DNA of 64,000 nt from contig JANFAH010000003.1 of the NCBI GenBank assembly GCA_024663395.1, positions 992,001 to 1,056,000 of the forward strand, written 5' to 3'. Below, one piece after another: positions 45,956 to 57,131 of this stretch (position 1 is its first letter; each line of letters begins with the position of its first letter). This stretch comes from Pisolithus tinctorius (taxonomy: Eukaryota > Basidiomycota > Agaricomycetes > Boletales > Pisolithaceae). The translations under genes and the position numbers were made by a program. The notes beneath the pieces are model-generated. The model had not been told where the DNA came from and made no database searches. It saw only the letters and a list, made by a program, of their open reading frames with translations.

Positions 45956-48769
45956 TCACAAGAAGGCTTGTGCTTGTAGGCTCCATATACGAGCATATTC
46001 GCCGTTCTGGGCGATTAGTTCATCATGTGTCCCTGCCTCTTGAACCTCCGTACCGTCCATATAACTGGAGCAGGCATTCGAAATATAGATGTCGTAGTTG
46101 AGCAGAGGGAATCAGCGGACCAAAGCGGAAACCCACAGGATAAGATCAGCATGACGTGTTAGATTCCCAAACCGATGCGAGGAGAAAACCATAGTTTTGC
46201 TGCCTCTCAGGGTTCGAAGTCTCTGGAAAAGATCTAGGTAATAACATGTAAGAATTCCTGCACCGAGTATGAACAATGAGCGATCTTACCGTGTTCGGCG
46301 GTAGGGTCGAGGGAAGCACTTGGCTCGTCAAATAGCAGAAGGCCCACTGGCGACTCGGCTTCGGAGACGAGCGACCGCATAAACGTACGCGCACTAAAGG
46401 AAGTAGGACAAAAAAATCAGCCACGTCAGTGTCATCCCCATTAAGGAGATCTTCCTGTCCCAGGCACAGAAAACGGGTATGCAACTAGCAAGATGACCTA
46501 CACAGCCAGCCTCTGCATTTGACCACCACTCAAGGACGTTTCGGTGGTCTGCATCCTCCCAACGCCGCGGACCATACTGTAGTCGACTTGCCGACCAAAA
46601 AGTGTAACGGTTCCTTCAGGAAGGGCGGAGTAGTAATCCTTGACCGGCCGATCAAGATATGTATGAAACCCGTCGGGTAGTTTATCTATGAATTCTTCAG
46701 CCCCGCCGAGTCGGGCCGCTTCTCGTACTTTGTCGTCGTCGTAAGAAACGTCGGGGTTACCGAGAGCAATGTTATCCTTAATCTGAGCACTGGATTGAGC
46801 CCCCAAGATGTATGCTACGGGAGAAGACTGACCGATAAAGGAAAATGCGTATAGTCTTGGAAAAGGATGGCCATCGTGCGACGCAAGTCGCTGAGTTTCA
46901 ACGTTTTGATGTCCTGGCCATCTATGAAAATAGTGCCTTCGGTGGGGTCGTACAGCCGTGAGATCAACTTCAGGATCGTGCTCTTTCCGGAGCCGTTCAC
47001 GCCGACAATGACCTGCAAATCGGAATCAGGAATAGGACAGAAGCATGTAGCGGAATTCTGCAAAAAAACTAACGCAAAGCTGGCCAGCGCGGATTGTAAA
47101 AGATACATTACGGAGAGCATACTTGTCGGCTCCGGGATATTTGAAAGATACATTCCTGAGAGGGATCGAATGTGAAAGGTCACTTTTCCGAACCAAATGT
47201 CCTTACCGGAACTCTATTAATATGCCGTGTTTCAATGCCTGTTGATTCTCGGGGAAGGGTATCGTCCCATCGACAACTCTATTAGGAATCGTCGAGATCT
47301 CGTACAGCTTGCGCACGCTGGCAAACTGTTCGGAGAGCGAGAAGGATTCACCAAACAACTGAAACAGAGTGCCGCTAAAAGAGTTAGCTGTCTGGGTAAT
47401 CAACGTGAGCGATGCCAGGGAAATGGGTATCGAAGCTGGATACTGAATGGCACGCAGGGTGAACACAATCTGACAATATAATTCCAGAACGTCCATATCG
47501 TTAGGTAGAGTGGAGACCCACCTGCGGAAGCTCGCGCAATGGTTCGCGGAGGATAGATGTAAGGGTAAGACGGTCCCGGACAAAAAATGAGCGTCGAATC
47601 TCCGGAAAGTCCATCGCGTCGTCTCCGACACGAGCTGAGGCATCCTTATACACTGTTTTGCATAAACCTCTAGTTGGGTGCACGCAAGTAAAGTCACTTA
47701 CGACGGGAGAGATGTTCACTTAGGTTGCCAGCAACGACCTCTTTCCGATGTATGGGGTTATCCACAACATGCTTATATCCTTGCATCCGGATATAATCTT
47801 CATTCTTCGTCGTTGCAGCCCATACTGACCATTAGCAGCTTAACATTCTGCTACGAGTGGAGAACTCAAGGCGGAAACAAACCTAGTGACTGCAATGAGG
47901 GCCCTCTCATACTAAACCACTGGAAAAGTGACTGTGAGAAGCTGAGGATGGCAAGAAGTGGGCCATCTGGTTGGTCGCGCAATATGCCAATCAGCACAGA
48001 CAGTTGCGACAGTAACCGAATGAAGGTCATGAACATATTCGTCGTGATTTCGATGGTTTCCCACGCGAGACTCGATTTCCATGAGGTTGTCCAAGAAGAT
48101 TCAAGTTGTCTTTGCACAGCGGGATCCTCGAAAGTGGGTAAGTCAAGACGAGCCATAGCGTGGAAAATGTGAGTAGAATAGTATCGCTTTATGGATAAGT
48201 TGAGAGGGGTGGTGATGCGACTGCGAGCATAATGGAAGACCCGTTCCGCTATAGTGCATGCCATGCGGCCTGCTGCGACACGGAGAAGGACATCTTTGTC
48301 CACTGTCCGTTTCTCGACAGCTATTTCGACCTTTTGGGGTGTTAAAGATAAAAGAGAGGGGGAGAAGAGCAGCTTACCAGTAAAAGAAGTTGGCCGGAAT
48401 ACCTGGTGGAGCCATTGAATGTATCAAGCAGAGGCCGATCCACACATCCGAGACTTACCAGAGAGACACTGCGGGGACGAGAGACCTAGCCACTTCGACG
48501 AGCAGGTACAAGCAGATCAAACCCAAGCAGCGTCGTATACTGCATATGTCCTTCAGCATGCGCCATACGAATGGGATTCCCTCAAACAGTTGTGCGAATG
48601 TCTCGAGCCTGGAGCTGTATGGAATGGGTATGTTATACGGACGTTCTTCATAGAGGTCCCACACGCCCATACGCGTGTGCTTGACATTCCGGGTGTCTGT
48701 TGGGTCAAAAACGCCAGGCCTGGCAAGGGGTTTTCTTCTCTGTCCGAGTCTTAGTTTTCCCGGCTTCAT
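45956..48769 (-). CDS. ABC transporter, half-size TMD-NBD
   Basis: Exporter-type ABC protein with one membrane domain and one ATPase domain; substrate unknown. The start at 48769 (MKPGKLRLGQRRKPLARPGV) gives a basic cytosolic leader. Membrane segments are weakly predicted, e.g. LGLICLYLLVEVARSLVPAV and later TNMFMTFIRLLSQLSVLIGI. The NBD has GVNGSGKSTILKLISRLYDP (Walker A), a Q-loop (AILFQDYTHFP), IKDNIALGNPDV, the signature TSLSGGQMQRLAV, Walker B with D-loop (GLLLFDEPSASLDP) and the switch His in TMVFSSHRFGNL. It ends HDELIAQNGEYARIWSLQAQ and a TGA at 45956-45958. All ATPase motifs are intact. The insertion between IKDN and the signature (about 60 residues, with KDYYSALPEGTV) is longer than usual. 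I recall similar single-NBD proteins in Agaricomycetes. Confidence 0.88.
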
Positions 48770-48946
48770 CGTGAGCGTCAGCCTCGTGTCTGGTATTCAC
48801 TGCGGAAAAGCCAAAGCACGCCTTCCAAAACAGGCAGCTGGCACCGCGTCGACGTTCTGAATTCAGCGTCGGGTTCGGTCAGACCAAGGCAGGACTGAAC
48901 TTGCCCGTTGCTTCACGGGAGATACCACCGGGGACCGGCTGGAACG
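48770..48946. promoter_or_regulatory. Divergent promoter, ABC transporter / NIC96
   Basis: 177 bp between two opposed start codons, GC-rich and without a TATA box. An in-frame ATG at 48908 could lengthen the plus-strand protein by 13 residues. Confidence 0.45.
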
Positions 48947-51900
48947 ATGAGCTCGGACTTATCTTCGCTGCTCAACTCCTCACGCGCTCTGAATGCTCAT
49001 CTTTCGAGGCCTGACCTTCCTACGGTCAATCTGTCTCTCGACCAGATAGAGGCCCAGTCGCGACGCCTCGTTTCGCGTCAACCTGCTGCTGCGACCGATG
49101 CCGACCGCGCGTGCGTGCCACAGCCGATTACAATGCACTCGACTCTGACTGTTGACCGTACAGGAACTATCTTTTAGCTCAAGCCCACGTAGATGCACCT
49201 GCGCTCGCCAGTTCCATCGCGCACCTCAATACCTCTACTACCTTTTCACCTCTGCAACCTCTCCAGGACACTGATGTCGCGGGGTACCTCCGTCACGCCC
49301 ACGAACAGAATCTCATATCAACCATCGAAGAAGGAAGGCGGGAGACGCAGGAGGCGTTCTACAACCTCCTAGAAGAGAGAAGCAGAAAAGACTGGGAGGC
49401 GAAGAAAAGGAGAGTCTTCGAGGAGCTTGGAGGGAGATCTTTGGTAGCTACTACAGCAGGAGCAGATGGCAAAGCACTCGCAGAAATGAAGAAGAGCTTT
49501 CATTCGAGGGCAAACCTTTCTGTGCGTTCCATTCTGTTCCCTTGGACGCGAGACAACTTAGTCGCCTCCAGGCAAGCACGGGTCCAAGTCTCACACTACA
49601 GATGCAGAGCAAGATGATGGCTTACGATCGGACCGTTTGCGAACTCAACGCAGCAAGGTTACGAGGGACGTCGTGTCCTATCATCCATCTCCTTATGCAG
49701 GCTGCTGCGAACTTGAACCTAGACGTATGTCCGCCTCCAGTTTATCTTGTGAATATAGGAATTTGAGGAGGATATTCCCAGCCTTCGTCAATGCAGATGG
49801 TGTTAAACTGTCAAATTCTCATCAAAATAACTGGTGAACCACCCGCGCTCCCCCCTGTGGAACACGCAGGAGCACACATCCTTAATGCCCCTCTCTTTGA
49901 GAGAAAATTCGCGCGGGCGTACCTCGGCGATCCTGAATCGCGTGAGGCAGCTTCGTTGAGGTCTCAAATTGCCCAGGGTGGGCGAGAAGCGCTCGAGGAC
50001 CAGTTTTGGGGTATTATCGAGCGAGGAATTCAAGCGCGAGCGGTGGAAGCAAGATTGGGCGGTGATCCAAGCGTGGCAAACAAGATCAGAGCGTTTCTCG
50101 GTGTAAAGTATTACAAAAACGGCCAATGGGAAGACCACATAGAAGTAGGCGGGCATCTGGTTTTACATGCGACAGCACACTAACGCAGATATCATCAGAT
50201 TGTAGCAGGTCAACCACTCTGGGCTAAATTATTCTATCTCGTGCGAACTGGCCATGCGCAAGAGGCCCTTGACGAGGCCGTACGCTGCCAAGCTGCCATT
50301 GAACACCGCGAGCCCAGCTTCGTGAGCCATTTCCGGTCTTGGATCGAATCGCCAGACAGGCGGTAGGATGCTTTATCGTCACGTTGCCTCCATTCTCACA
50401 TTTTATTACAGTTTGTCAAAATCCCACCGGGATTATCTTCAGTCGGTGTATAATGCACACATGTTGCATGCGGCAACAACGGATCCATTCAAGCTAGCGT
50501 TGTACAAACTCATGGGTCGATTGGAGCCCTCGAGACGGTCCGCCCTTCACGTCACGGCTACCATTGAGGACTGGCTGTGGTTCCAACTTGCAATGGTACG
50601 TCATGCGCTCGAAATTGATGTGAAGCGTGCCCACTTTTCTACAGGTTGATGAGGAAGAGGAAGGGGGTCTCCGTGGGCTCATGGAAGTCTTGCTCAGTTA
50701 CGGCGAACACCACTTTGAGACAGCCAAAAAAGGCGTGTGGGCGAGTGTCCTTCTCATGTGTGGCCAGTTCGAGAGGGTATGTAGTAGGCGCATTCGAAAT
50801 AGCTCCTAACTAATCGTACCGCAGGCTGTCGCCGTTCTCTGGGAACATCCGGAGACAGAGGTCGAGGCCATCCATTTGGCTATCGCTCTTGCTTACCATG
50901 GACTTTTGCGTGTGCCACCCCGTGCAGAAACTTCAGACCTCAGTCCCCGTGCGTTCTGTTTCCTTTTTGGCGCCTTCGCCCAGCGTGGATGGCAGTGTTT
51001 AATCCCATTTATCTATCAGTAACAATCTCGCCAGTCCACCCTCCTGCACTCAGCCTGTCTACACTTATCTGGCGGTATGTCCGCCAGTTCGTCAAGATGG
51101 ATGCCAAGGAGGCGTTGCAGTACGTCTACTGTGTCTGCCTTGCGGCTGATCAGGGCAATGGTGTCGGAAGTGAAACCCTTGAGAGCGCTTGGGAACTCGT
51201 TCGGAGGATCATCGTCTTGGCTCATTCGGGACCGGCCTGGGATGAACTTGTTGGAGGGTTTAGACCAGACGGGACGAAATTCGTATGTCTTCTCGGTCCT
51301 CTATTGTGACTTCAACTTGATAATATACCCATGATTCAGAATGGCATTGTTGAACAGGGCGCCCCCCTACTGCACTTACAGAATATCACTCAGTACAACA
51401 ATCAAATTCTTATCCGGGCTGCTCGTGAATGTGAAGAGAACGACCGCATCCCAGAAGCAATCAAACTTTACAACCTCGCTGGTGACTACGCGACTGTCAT
51501 TGCTTGTCTCGCACAGGCTCTCGGAAATACTCTCTCGCTCCCAATGGCCGAGAATGAGAAAGGAAAAATTGTCGAGAAGACGGCGATAGAGATATTAAAA
51601 CACTACGAAAGGATGAACAGGGCTGTGGGCAAGGACAGGGAAGCCGCCGTTCGCCTTCTACGCGTTAGGGAGGCTATCAACGCCAAAAATGCCGGTCGTC
51701 CTGACGTCGCTCTTGAAGTCTGTATGCTTTGTCTGCCAGTTGCAACTCGAGGCTGACGACGACATTGTCACAGATCATGGAGTCAACCGACCTCATCCCC
51801 TTGGATGGCGACGTTGCCAAGATCACTCGCCGGGCGGAGGAATTCAAAGATCTCCATGACGCTCTGCAGCGCAACTTGCAAGTGTACCTACCTCTCACGA

Positions 51901-52148
51901 TGGACTGCCTCGCCGCTTTGCATCAGTCAATAAAAGCATCATCCGCTGTCACGGAGGCTACCCGACAGATGGTACGTTGCAACTTCAGTATCAGGCTTTG
52001 GAATCTGATGTAGGAAATTCTTCAGTCCTTGACCACACTCAGAAAGAAGTCTAGGCCACTAATGGTGTTCGCGGGTATTTTGAAGTACAGAATGTCACCG
52101 GATGTGTATTCGTATCTGGCACGGCTGGACGTGGAGATTTCCTTGTAA
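48947..52148 (+). CDS. NIC96: Nucleoporin Nic96/Nup93
   Basis: Scaffold nucleoporin of the inner ring of the nuclear pore. The start at 48947 gives MSSDLSSLLNSSRALNAHLS, then a helical N-terminal region with LRHAHEQNLISTIEEGRRET and FYNLLEERSRKDWEAKKRRV. The family's alpha-solenoid follows: RAYLGDPESREAASLRSQIA, LAKLFYLVRTGHAQEALDEA-like helices, SVYNAHMLHAATTDPFKLAL and TATIEDWLWFQLAMV (near 50565). Then FETAKKGVWASVLLMCGQFE, WEHPETEVEAIHLAIALAYH, FVKMDAKEALQYVYCVCLAA and NNQILIRAARECEENDRIPE. It ends MSPDVYSYLARLDVEISL and a TAA at 52146-52148. About eight short introns. It is convergent with the SMN gene, whose stop lies about 130 bp away. Confidence 0.92.
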
Positions 52149-52280
52149 TCGTATGTAGTCCCTCGTTTCGATGGTATTTTCACACCTCGCGATCGTGGTC
52201 GTAAAAACGTACCTGACACTTATCTGGATCTGGATGCAATGAATGGATGACTAGTGCTGTGTCGTCATCTAAACTACTGG

Positions 52281-53223
52281 TCACCGTTGCGCTGGCACGA
52301 GATCCTCCTCGGCTTCATCTGTATCGCCGCCTGTCGATTCTTCACCTTCTCCGTCGTAGTCCTGACCCTCATTTGCAAGAACCTCATCTCCGGAGGTGTT
52401 TTTCTGACACTGCAGTGGGACGGTTGCTATCAGTGAAAGTGAGGTCATGAAAGCTAGTAGACAACTTACGTGGTAAACTGCAGTCCAATAACCGCTCCAG
52501 TACATAGCACTCAAGGCATTATTGAACGCTTCGTCTCGACTTACCATGGAGGTCGAGGCAGGAGGTAAGAAGAACTCAGGGGCGTTGGAGCCTGTGGTGT
52601 TGGGTTCAGAAAGCGAGGGATCATGAGTTGGCACGAAGGTATCAAAATCAATGGGTGCAGTGTTGTCTGCATCTCCATCAACAATGATATCCTTCGATGC
52701 TTTGGATTGCTTCGTAGCCGTGGGTTGCGGAATATTGTACCACCTTGTGCACGCACATGAGAGCCGGCTTTACAAAGAGAAAAACACTTACAACGCGGAC
52801 TTTTTTATGGGTTCCTTCTTCCAATCCTTCGATTTTCCGTGATATGCCTGATAGAAAGTTTCGACGTTGAGATGGGAAGTGACGAGCGACGAAACATACC
52901 TCGTACTCTGCCTGAGCAGAGTTCCAGGCATCTATGAGCGCGGAGTCATCCCATATGTCTTCGTACGTTAGTTCTCTGCTTTCCTCGGCTTCTTCGGCCT
53001 CGAACTGTGGGTGTTTGTGCAATGCACCGTTCTCTTGCTCATCGTACGCCACTGTCTCCTGCAGAGTTCCAGGATCGTCCCAATGCTGAACATGTGCGCC
53101 GCGACCTTTTTGCTGGCCGTATTTGCGCTTTTTGGAGGGAGGTTGAGTGGAAGGTCCCCCGAACCCTGGGGGCTTTGACGGCCCCGATGAATCCTCCAAG
53201 TCGTAGCGGAGAAGCTGACGCAT
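52281..53223 (-). CDS. smn1: SMN-like protein without Tudor domain
   Basis: Fungal survival-motor-neuron protein that helps assemble Sm rings on snRNAs. The start at 53223 reads MRQLLRYDLEDSSGPSKPPG. The Gemin2-binding helix is ELTYEDIWDDSALIDAWNSA (near 52985-52920), and after an intron come YHGKSKDWKKEPIKKSALWY and NIPQPTATK. The C-terminal self-association YG-box is NNALSAMYWSGYWTAVYH (near 52530-52480). An acidic tail ends LVPAQR and a TGA at 52281-52283. No Tudor domain lies between the two conserved ends, the arrangement known for S. pombe Smn1/Yab8. An intron with donor GTAAGTG rebuilds the Leu-Trp junction. The start could lie further upstream, since the frame is open. Confidence 0.88.
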
Positions 53224-53383
53224 CGGTGTAACACAAATCGGCGAGACGCTTTTAGTCAGTAGTTGTATGATGGACTCGACATCTTCGTACTTGTAAGTAG
53301 CAAATACTATTGCATAACCTAACAGAATCGTATGTTCTACCCCAAAAACAAGGACGCAACATGAATCTGCAAAGGCTGCCTTC

Positions 53384-54001
53384 CTACAGCTTGGCAAGCC
53401 CCAGAATATAAGGAGACCATTTCATGGACTTGACTTGGTCTACATCCTCTTTTTCTCTCCGGATCTTGTCCATATCTAGCCCTTTAACTTCCCTCGTTAG
53501 TTCCTCGAAGTCCTTGTACCTGATCTTTGTGAGGTTGCGGATAACCTTCGGCAGTTTCTTGTGGACGATACGGACTAGCCCCACATCTTTCTCCACTTTT
53601 GCTGCCTTTGCCAACCTCATGATTTCCTTTGCCCATGCTACGTGCGTCCAGACCTTTGTGCCGTTGATGTCTTTAGTTTTTCCGACGTCATCATCCTCAA
53701 GCTTCAGCGTCAACAGTTCGTCCTGATACGTCTCCTCTGTCTTTTCTGCCATCGGCAGTGACTCCCACTTGCTATTGAACGATTTCTCCAATTCCGCCCA
53801 TGTCGTCCGCTGTTGCAATGTTAACCCGTCATACCACCTCTGAGCCTCTGAGCGCGGTGCGATATAATCCTGTAGTGCTGCAATCTTGTCTGCTTCTGTT
53901 GAGATGGCCAGTGCTCGCATGGTACGGTTAAACGCGCGCAAGAAAGCCTGCGGGTCCTGAGTTTCCTCCTCATCTCCTCTAAACGGTTTCAACGTTTCCA
54001 T
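53384..54001 (-). CDS. Retroelement gag ORF fused to a thiolase C-terminal tail
   Basis: An uninterrupted 205-codon frame. METLKPFRGDEEETQDPQAF through QRWYDGLTLQQRTTWAELEK and FNSKWESLP is the capsid-like retrotransposon gag domain of basidiomycete LTR elements. The last about 20 residues (EDVDQVKSMKWSPYILGLAKL) are not gag: they match the end of the thiolase gene at 54914-56918 ([20 protein letters not shown]) both as protein and as DNA (53381-53455 against 54911-54985). The junction falls just before EDVDQ, and the reading frame passes through it. The tail ends in AKL, a peroxisomal targeting tripeptide. Upstream the gag frame shifts by one base near 54030, so the frame is open back only to there. 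Whether it is expressed is unknown. Confidence 0.75.
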   Translation of the reverse strand: METLKPFRGDEEETQDPQAFLRAFNRTMRALAISTEADKIAALQDYIAPRSEAQRWYDGLTLQQRTTWAELEKSFNSKWESLPMAEKTEETYQDELLTLKLEDDDVGKTKDINGTKVWTHVAWAKEIMRLAKAAKVEKDVGLVRIVHKKLPKVIRNLTKIRYKDFEELTREVKGLDMDKIRREKEDVDQVKSMKWSPYILGLAKL

Positions 54002-54690
54002 CGCCGTTGCTATTCGTTTATGCGGCGTGAGGCTAGTTCGCGGTAGTACGACGATCGGTTACCACTGGTGGTGTAAATGGCCAGTACAACGTTCCTCCTC
54101 CCTTCGCTTCGTCGTCTGAGTCCAGGCACTCTGGCTGCAATTGGGGAATGGCTCTGGAGGATGCACAAGAGGTGTGTCTGACCCCAGATCCTGTTCTGAG
54201 AGGAGGCCAGAAACTGAGTCTAAGAGTAGTCGCCCAGCGGGGACGTTGTTTCTGGCGGGTTTGGGGCTGTAGCTTGCACAAACGACCTTTTTCGTTTCTG
54301 TGGGCGCAATTCGTCAACTTGTGGTTGTATGACTGTGCACTCAACCCGTTTTGTATACTCTTCCTCGTGTTATCCTCGTTCTTTGTTGTGTTAATGCGGC
54401 CATGTTGTTATTGGTTCGATCTTGTCCGAGCGCTGTTCTGTCTGTTAACGATTCTGATTGGTGCTCTTCCGTAAGTTCGAGTGGACGCGGTCGATCGTGT
54501 ATCTGTATCTATATCGTAGTAGTGGTCTGTAGTACTGAGGCCGTCTGCGCATCCGCCGTCAAGTTCAAACGCTGACTAAGTCCTCTTCTCCTGTCCCTTC
54601 CACAACTAGAAAACTTCCTAGAGATAGCACTTGACATCACCTGTCTACTCAACGCCAGACATCCTTTGGTTCTTGTAGTGCAACGGGCAG
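54002..54690 (-). mobile_element. Truncated LTR-retroelement leader and gag 5' part
   Basis: This segment replaces the middle of the second thiolase copy. It carries a frame with QTRQKQRPRWATTLRLSFWP and an acidic DSDDEAKGGGT block (54033-54344), which joins the gag frame below only through a one-base shift near 54030. Farther up, MAALTQQRTRITRGRVYKTG at about 54405 may be the original gag start. The boundary with thiolase sequence falls at about 54690, where the element side begins TGCCCGTTGCACTAC; TG is the usual first dinucleotide of an LTR. No pol, protease or integrase is present, so the element is incomplete. Confidence 0.55.
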
Positions 54691-54736
54691 CACACCCGCA
54701 TCCGATGATGAATGTCTTTTTTGTTGGCAAGCTCAT
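54691..54736 (-). pseudogene. First exon fragment of a second thiolase copy
   Basis: The ATG at 54736 reads MSLPTKKTFIIGCGCA, paralogous to [20 protein letters not shown] at the start of the intact thiolase (56918). Identity stops after GCGC-A, where retroelement sequence begins. Upstream, 54811-54830 (GACCCAAATTACATG) matches 56982-57000 (GACCCAAGCTACATG) at nearly the same distance from the ATG, so the promoter was duplicated too. Together with the tail at 53384-53455 these are the two ends of a thiolase gene whose centre has been lost. Confidence 0.7.
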
Positions 54737-54913
54737 GCGCTGACATTCCTAGTAGTTAGAGCAGGGAACCAGGACTGGCATGGCTGCAAAGCTGCATCTG
54801 CTTAAGATAGCGACCCAAATTACATGTGGGTACAGATGGGGCCTACATACACATCACCTGGTGTGCCATGCATTGTAAGAATGCAATGTCTGCAAAACTT
54901 GTTGTCTGCCTTC

Positions 54914-56918
54914 CTACAACTTGGCGCGCCCAAGAACATAAGGAGACCATTTCGTAGACTTGACTTTCTCGACGTCAGCAAGGGTGATCGAGCGACACTC
55001 ATGGCCGTGATTGTACCCCAACCTATCCAGCAAAGCTTTCAGCTTCAGACACTGAGACATTTCGAACTATTCACACCTTGATCGGCCGTCTATTCCTCCA
55101 GCCCTGTAGAACTCCGGTCGACGTAGCAAACTAACAACTACTGCACCACCAATGCCTATATTGTGTGTTAAGCCATACTTTCCACGTTTATCGAGAGTAT
55201 TAAAGAGTGCTTTGGCTTGCATAGGGCCAGCCCCTACGAACTGCGGTTAATTTATGAGGTGGTTCTTGCACACCAAACTCACATTCTCGCAATTGCACTG
55301 CGCTCGCCAGAAAAAATGAGTAAACGTTAGAAGAAACGAGGAACAAAATTCGCACTTGTAATGTAAAAATTCATTCCTATCCCAGTGGCGCCCAGCGGGT
55401 GCCCTTTGGCCTCAAGGCCACCGCTTGGATTGACGACATACTTACCCCCATACTGTGAGATCCACTAGTGAGTATAAATGCAGAAAGACCACTCCCTTGC
55501 ATACCGTGTTGTCTCCGTTATCCACCATCTTATGGGCCGCATCTGGAGCACACAACCCGAGCGCAGGATACATTATAAGCTAAAGAGAGGGGAGTCATGA
55601 AAGATCGATGAACGGTCACCTACGCTTACCTCATTAGCTGCGAAGCAGTCATGAAGTTCGAGGACTCCAACTTCGTCTCTTCCCTTTCCTGGCGCAAAGC
55701 CTGCCTGTGCAAATACCTTATCGGTACAACGCCGTGTCATGCTGTAACCAACGACTTCCATGGCACTGTTCGACTCGAAACTTGTGGGGTCGTCTGTCTC
55801 GAGAGCCATAGCCACGATCTCGATAGCTTGGTTTTCGAGTTTATGCGCATGGACAAACGCTTCTGACGCAACTATGCAACAGGCGGCACCATCCTAGTAG
55901 CGCAGATGGATCAAATAAATAACACGTGTAAGGCGGCGTCACCCACGGAAGTTGGGCTGCACATGAACTTGGTGAGCTGTTTGGTGATCTTTGGGGAATC
56001 CAAGACTTGCTGTACAGTCCAGCCGTTGCGGAACTGCGAGTAGGGATTGTTCATGGAGTGTGCATGGTTCTTCGAAGCTATTTAAATACCGCCAGAAGAA
56101 TTTAGGATGCAATGGTGAGGACTGTGCATCTACCAACCTATCTTCGCCAAATGCACTATGTCCGCACCGTATTTGTCGAAGTACTCCTGACCAGCGTTGG
56201 CGAACATCCTAGGTGCACCAGGACCGAAGTTCGTCCCTGCCATCATCCCTTGCTCCAGCTCCTGGGTCTTGTTGTGAAAGGGAGCTAGTGGGGATGGTCT
56301 GTCAGGGAAATGGGTGCCTAGGCTTCCGGGCGCCATGCGCTCGAATCCGAGTGCTAGTGCACATTCTACAAGACCCGACTTGACGCAATTGTTTACTTGA
56401 TAGAGAGCGGTACCACCAGTGGCACAGTTATTATTCACGTTTGTAATTGGGATACCGGTCATCCCGAGGTTATACAATGAGCGCTAAAGGGAGTGAAGCA
56501 TTGTAAAGCGAACGTCCGGCGTGTAGGAGCACGGCAAACTTGCCTGACCACTGGTGGAGTCCCCATAGCAGTGTCCCACAAATGCGGTTTCGATAAGGTC
56601 ATATGTTATGCCTTCGAGTATCACGTTGGCAAATGGCAGGGGTAAATAGAGCAATAGGACGTACCTGCATCGAGCAACGCCTTGGTGGCCGCCTCGAGAC
56701 CCATCTAGTACAGGGATGAGCCGCTCAAACGCTGCCGGTGTTTCAGTGTAACCAATCAGTGCTCACATCCTCAGTTGTCCTCTGACCCCTGGGCTATGAC
56801 AAGCAAGTGAGATGCCAGGTCACGGCGGCAGGAGACCACTTCAAGGCCAACAGACCTTAATAAACGCAGTGCACCCACATCCGACGATGAATGTCCTCCT
56901 TCCCTTTGTCGAGGTCAT
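54914..56918 (-). CDS. SCP-x-like thiolase, peroxisomal
   Basis: Thiolase of the sterol-carrier-protein-x type, expected to cleave 3-ketoacyl-CoA in peroxisomes. The spliced start is exon 1, 56856-56918 ([21 protein letters not shown]); exon 2, 56767-56793 (PRGQRTTED); and exon 3 from 56704 ([14 protein letters not shown]). The nucleophile Cys lies in [20 protein letters not shown]. Further blocks are [23 protein letters not shown] (His), and [19 protein letters not shown] (second His). Then come [20 protein letters not shown] and, after a 54-bp intron (55023-55076), [12 protein letters not shown] and [15 protein letters not shown]. The stop is TAG at 54914-54916. AKL is a type-1 peroxisomal signal. 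All catalytic residues are present, and no SCP2 lipid-transfer domain follows. Confidence 0.9.
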
Positions 56919-57131
56919 TGCGTTGGCGCTCGTAGTGGATCAGAAGACTCGGTAACATTCGTATTTATATGTATAACACGGTGACCCAAGCTACATGCCG
57001 ATACAGAATCCGGGTGCCGTTGTATCACAGCTAAATGTCGTGCGAAACTCTCAGCTCACTGGCGGCAAAACCGAACTTCAGGCCGACTAACAGTCCGGGC
57101 GGACCATCATGCATCATGTACAAAACAGAGA

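Noticed and set aside
55067..55069. Thiolase stop at TAG after [10 protein letters not shown]
   Set aside because: This stop lies in a 54-bp intron; splicing to 55022 gives the conserved end with the AKL signal.
54914..56704. Thiolase truncated at the 5' end, starting at [11 protein letters not shown]
   Set aside because: Two further small exons upstream (56767-56793 and 56856-56918) restore the normal N-terminus with good splice signals, so the gene is complete.
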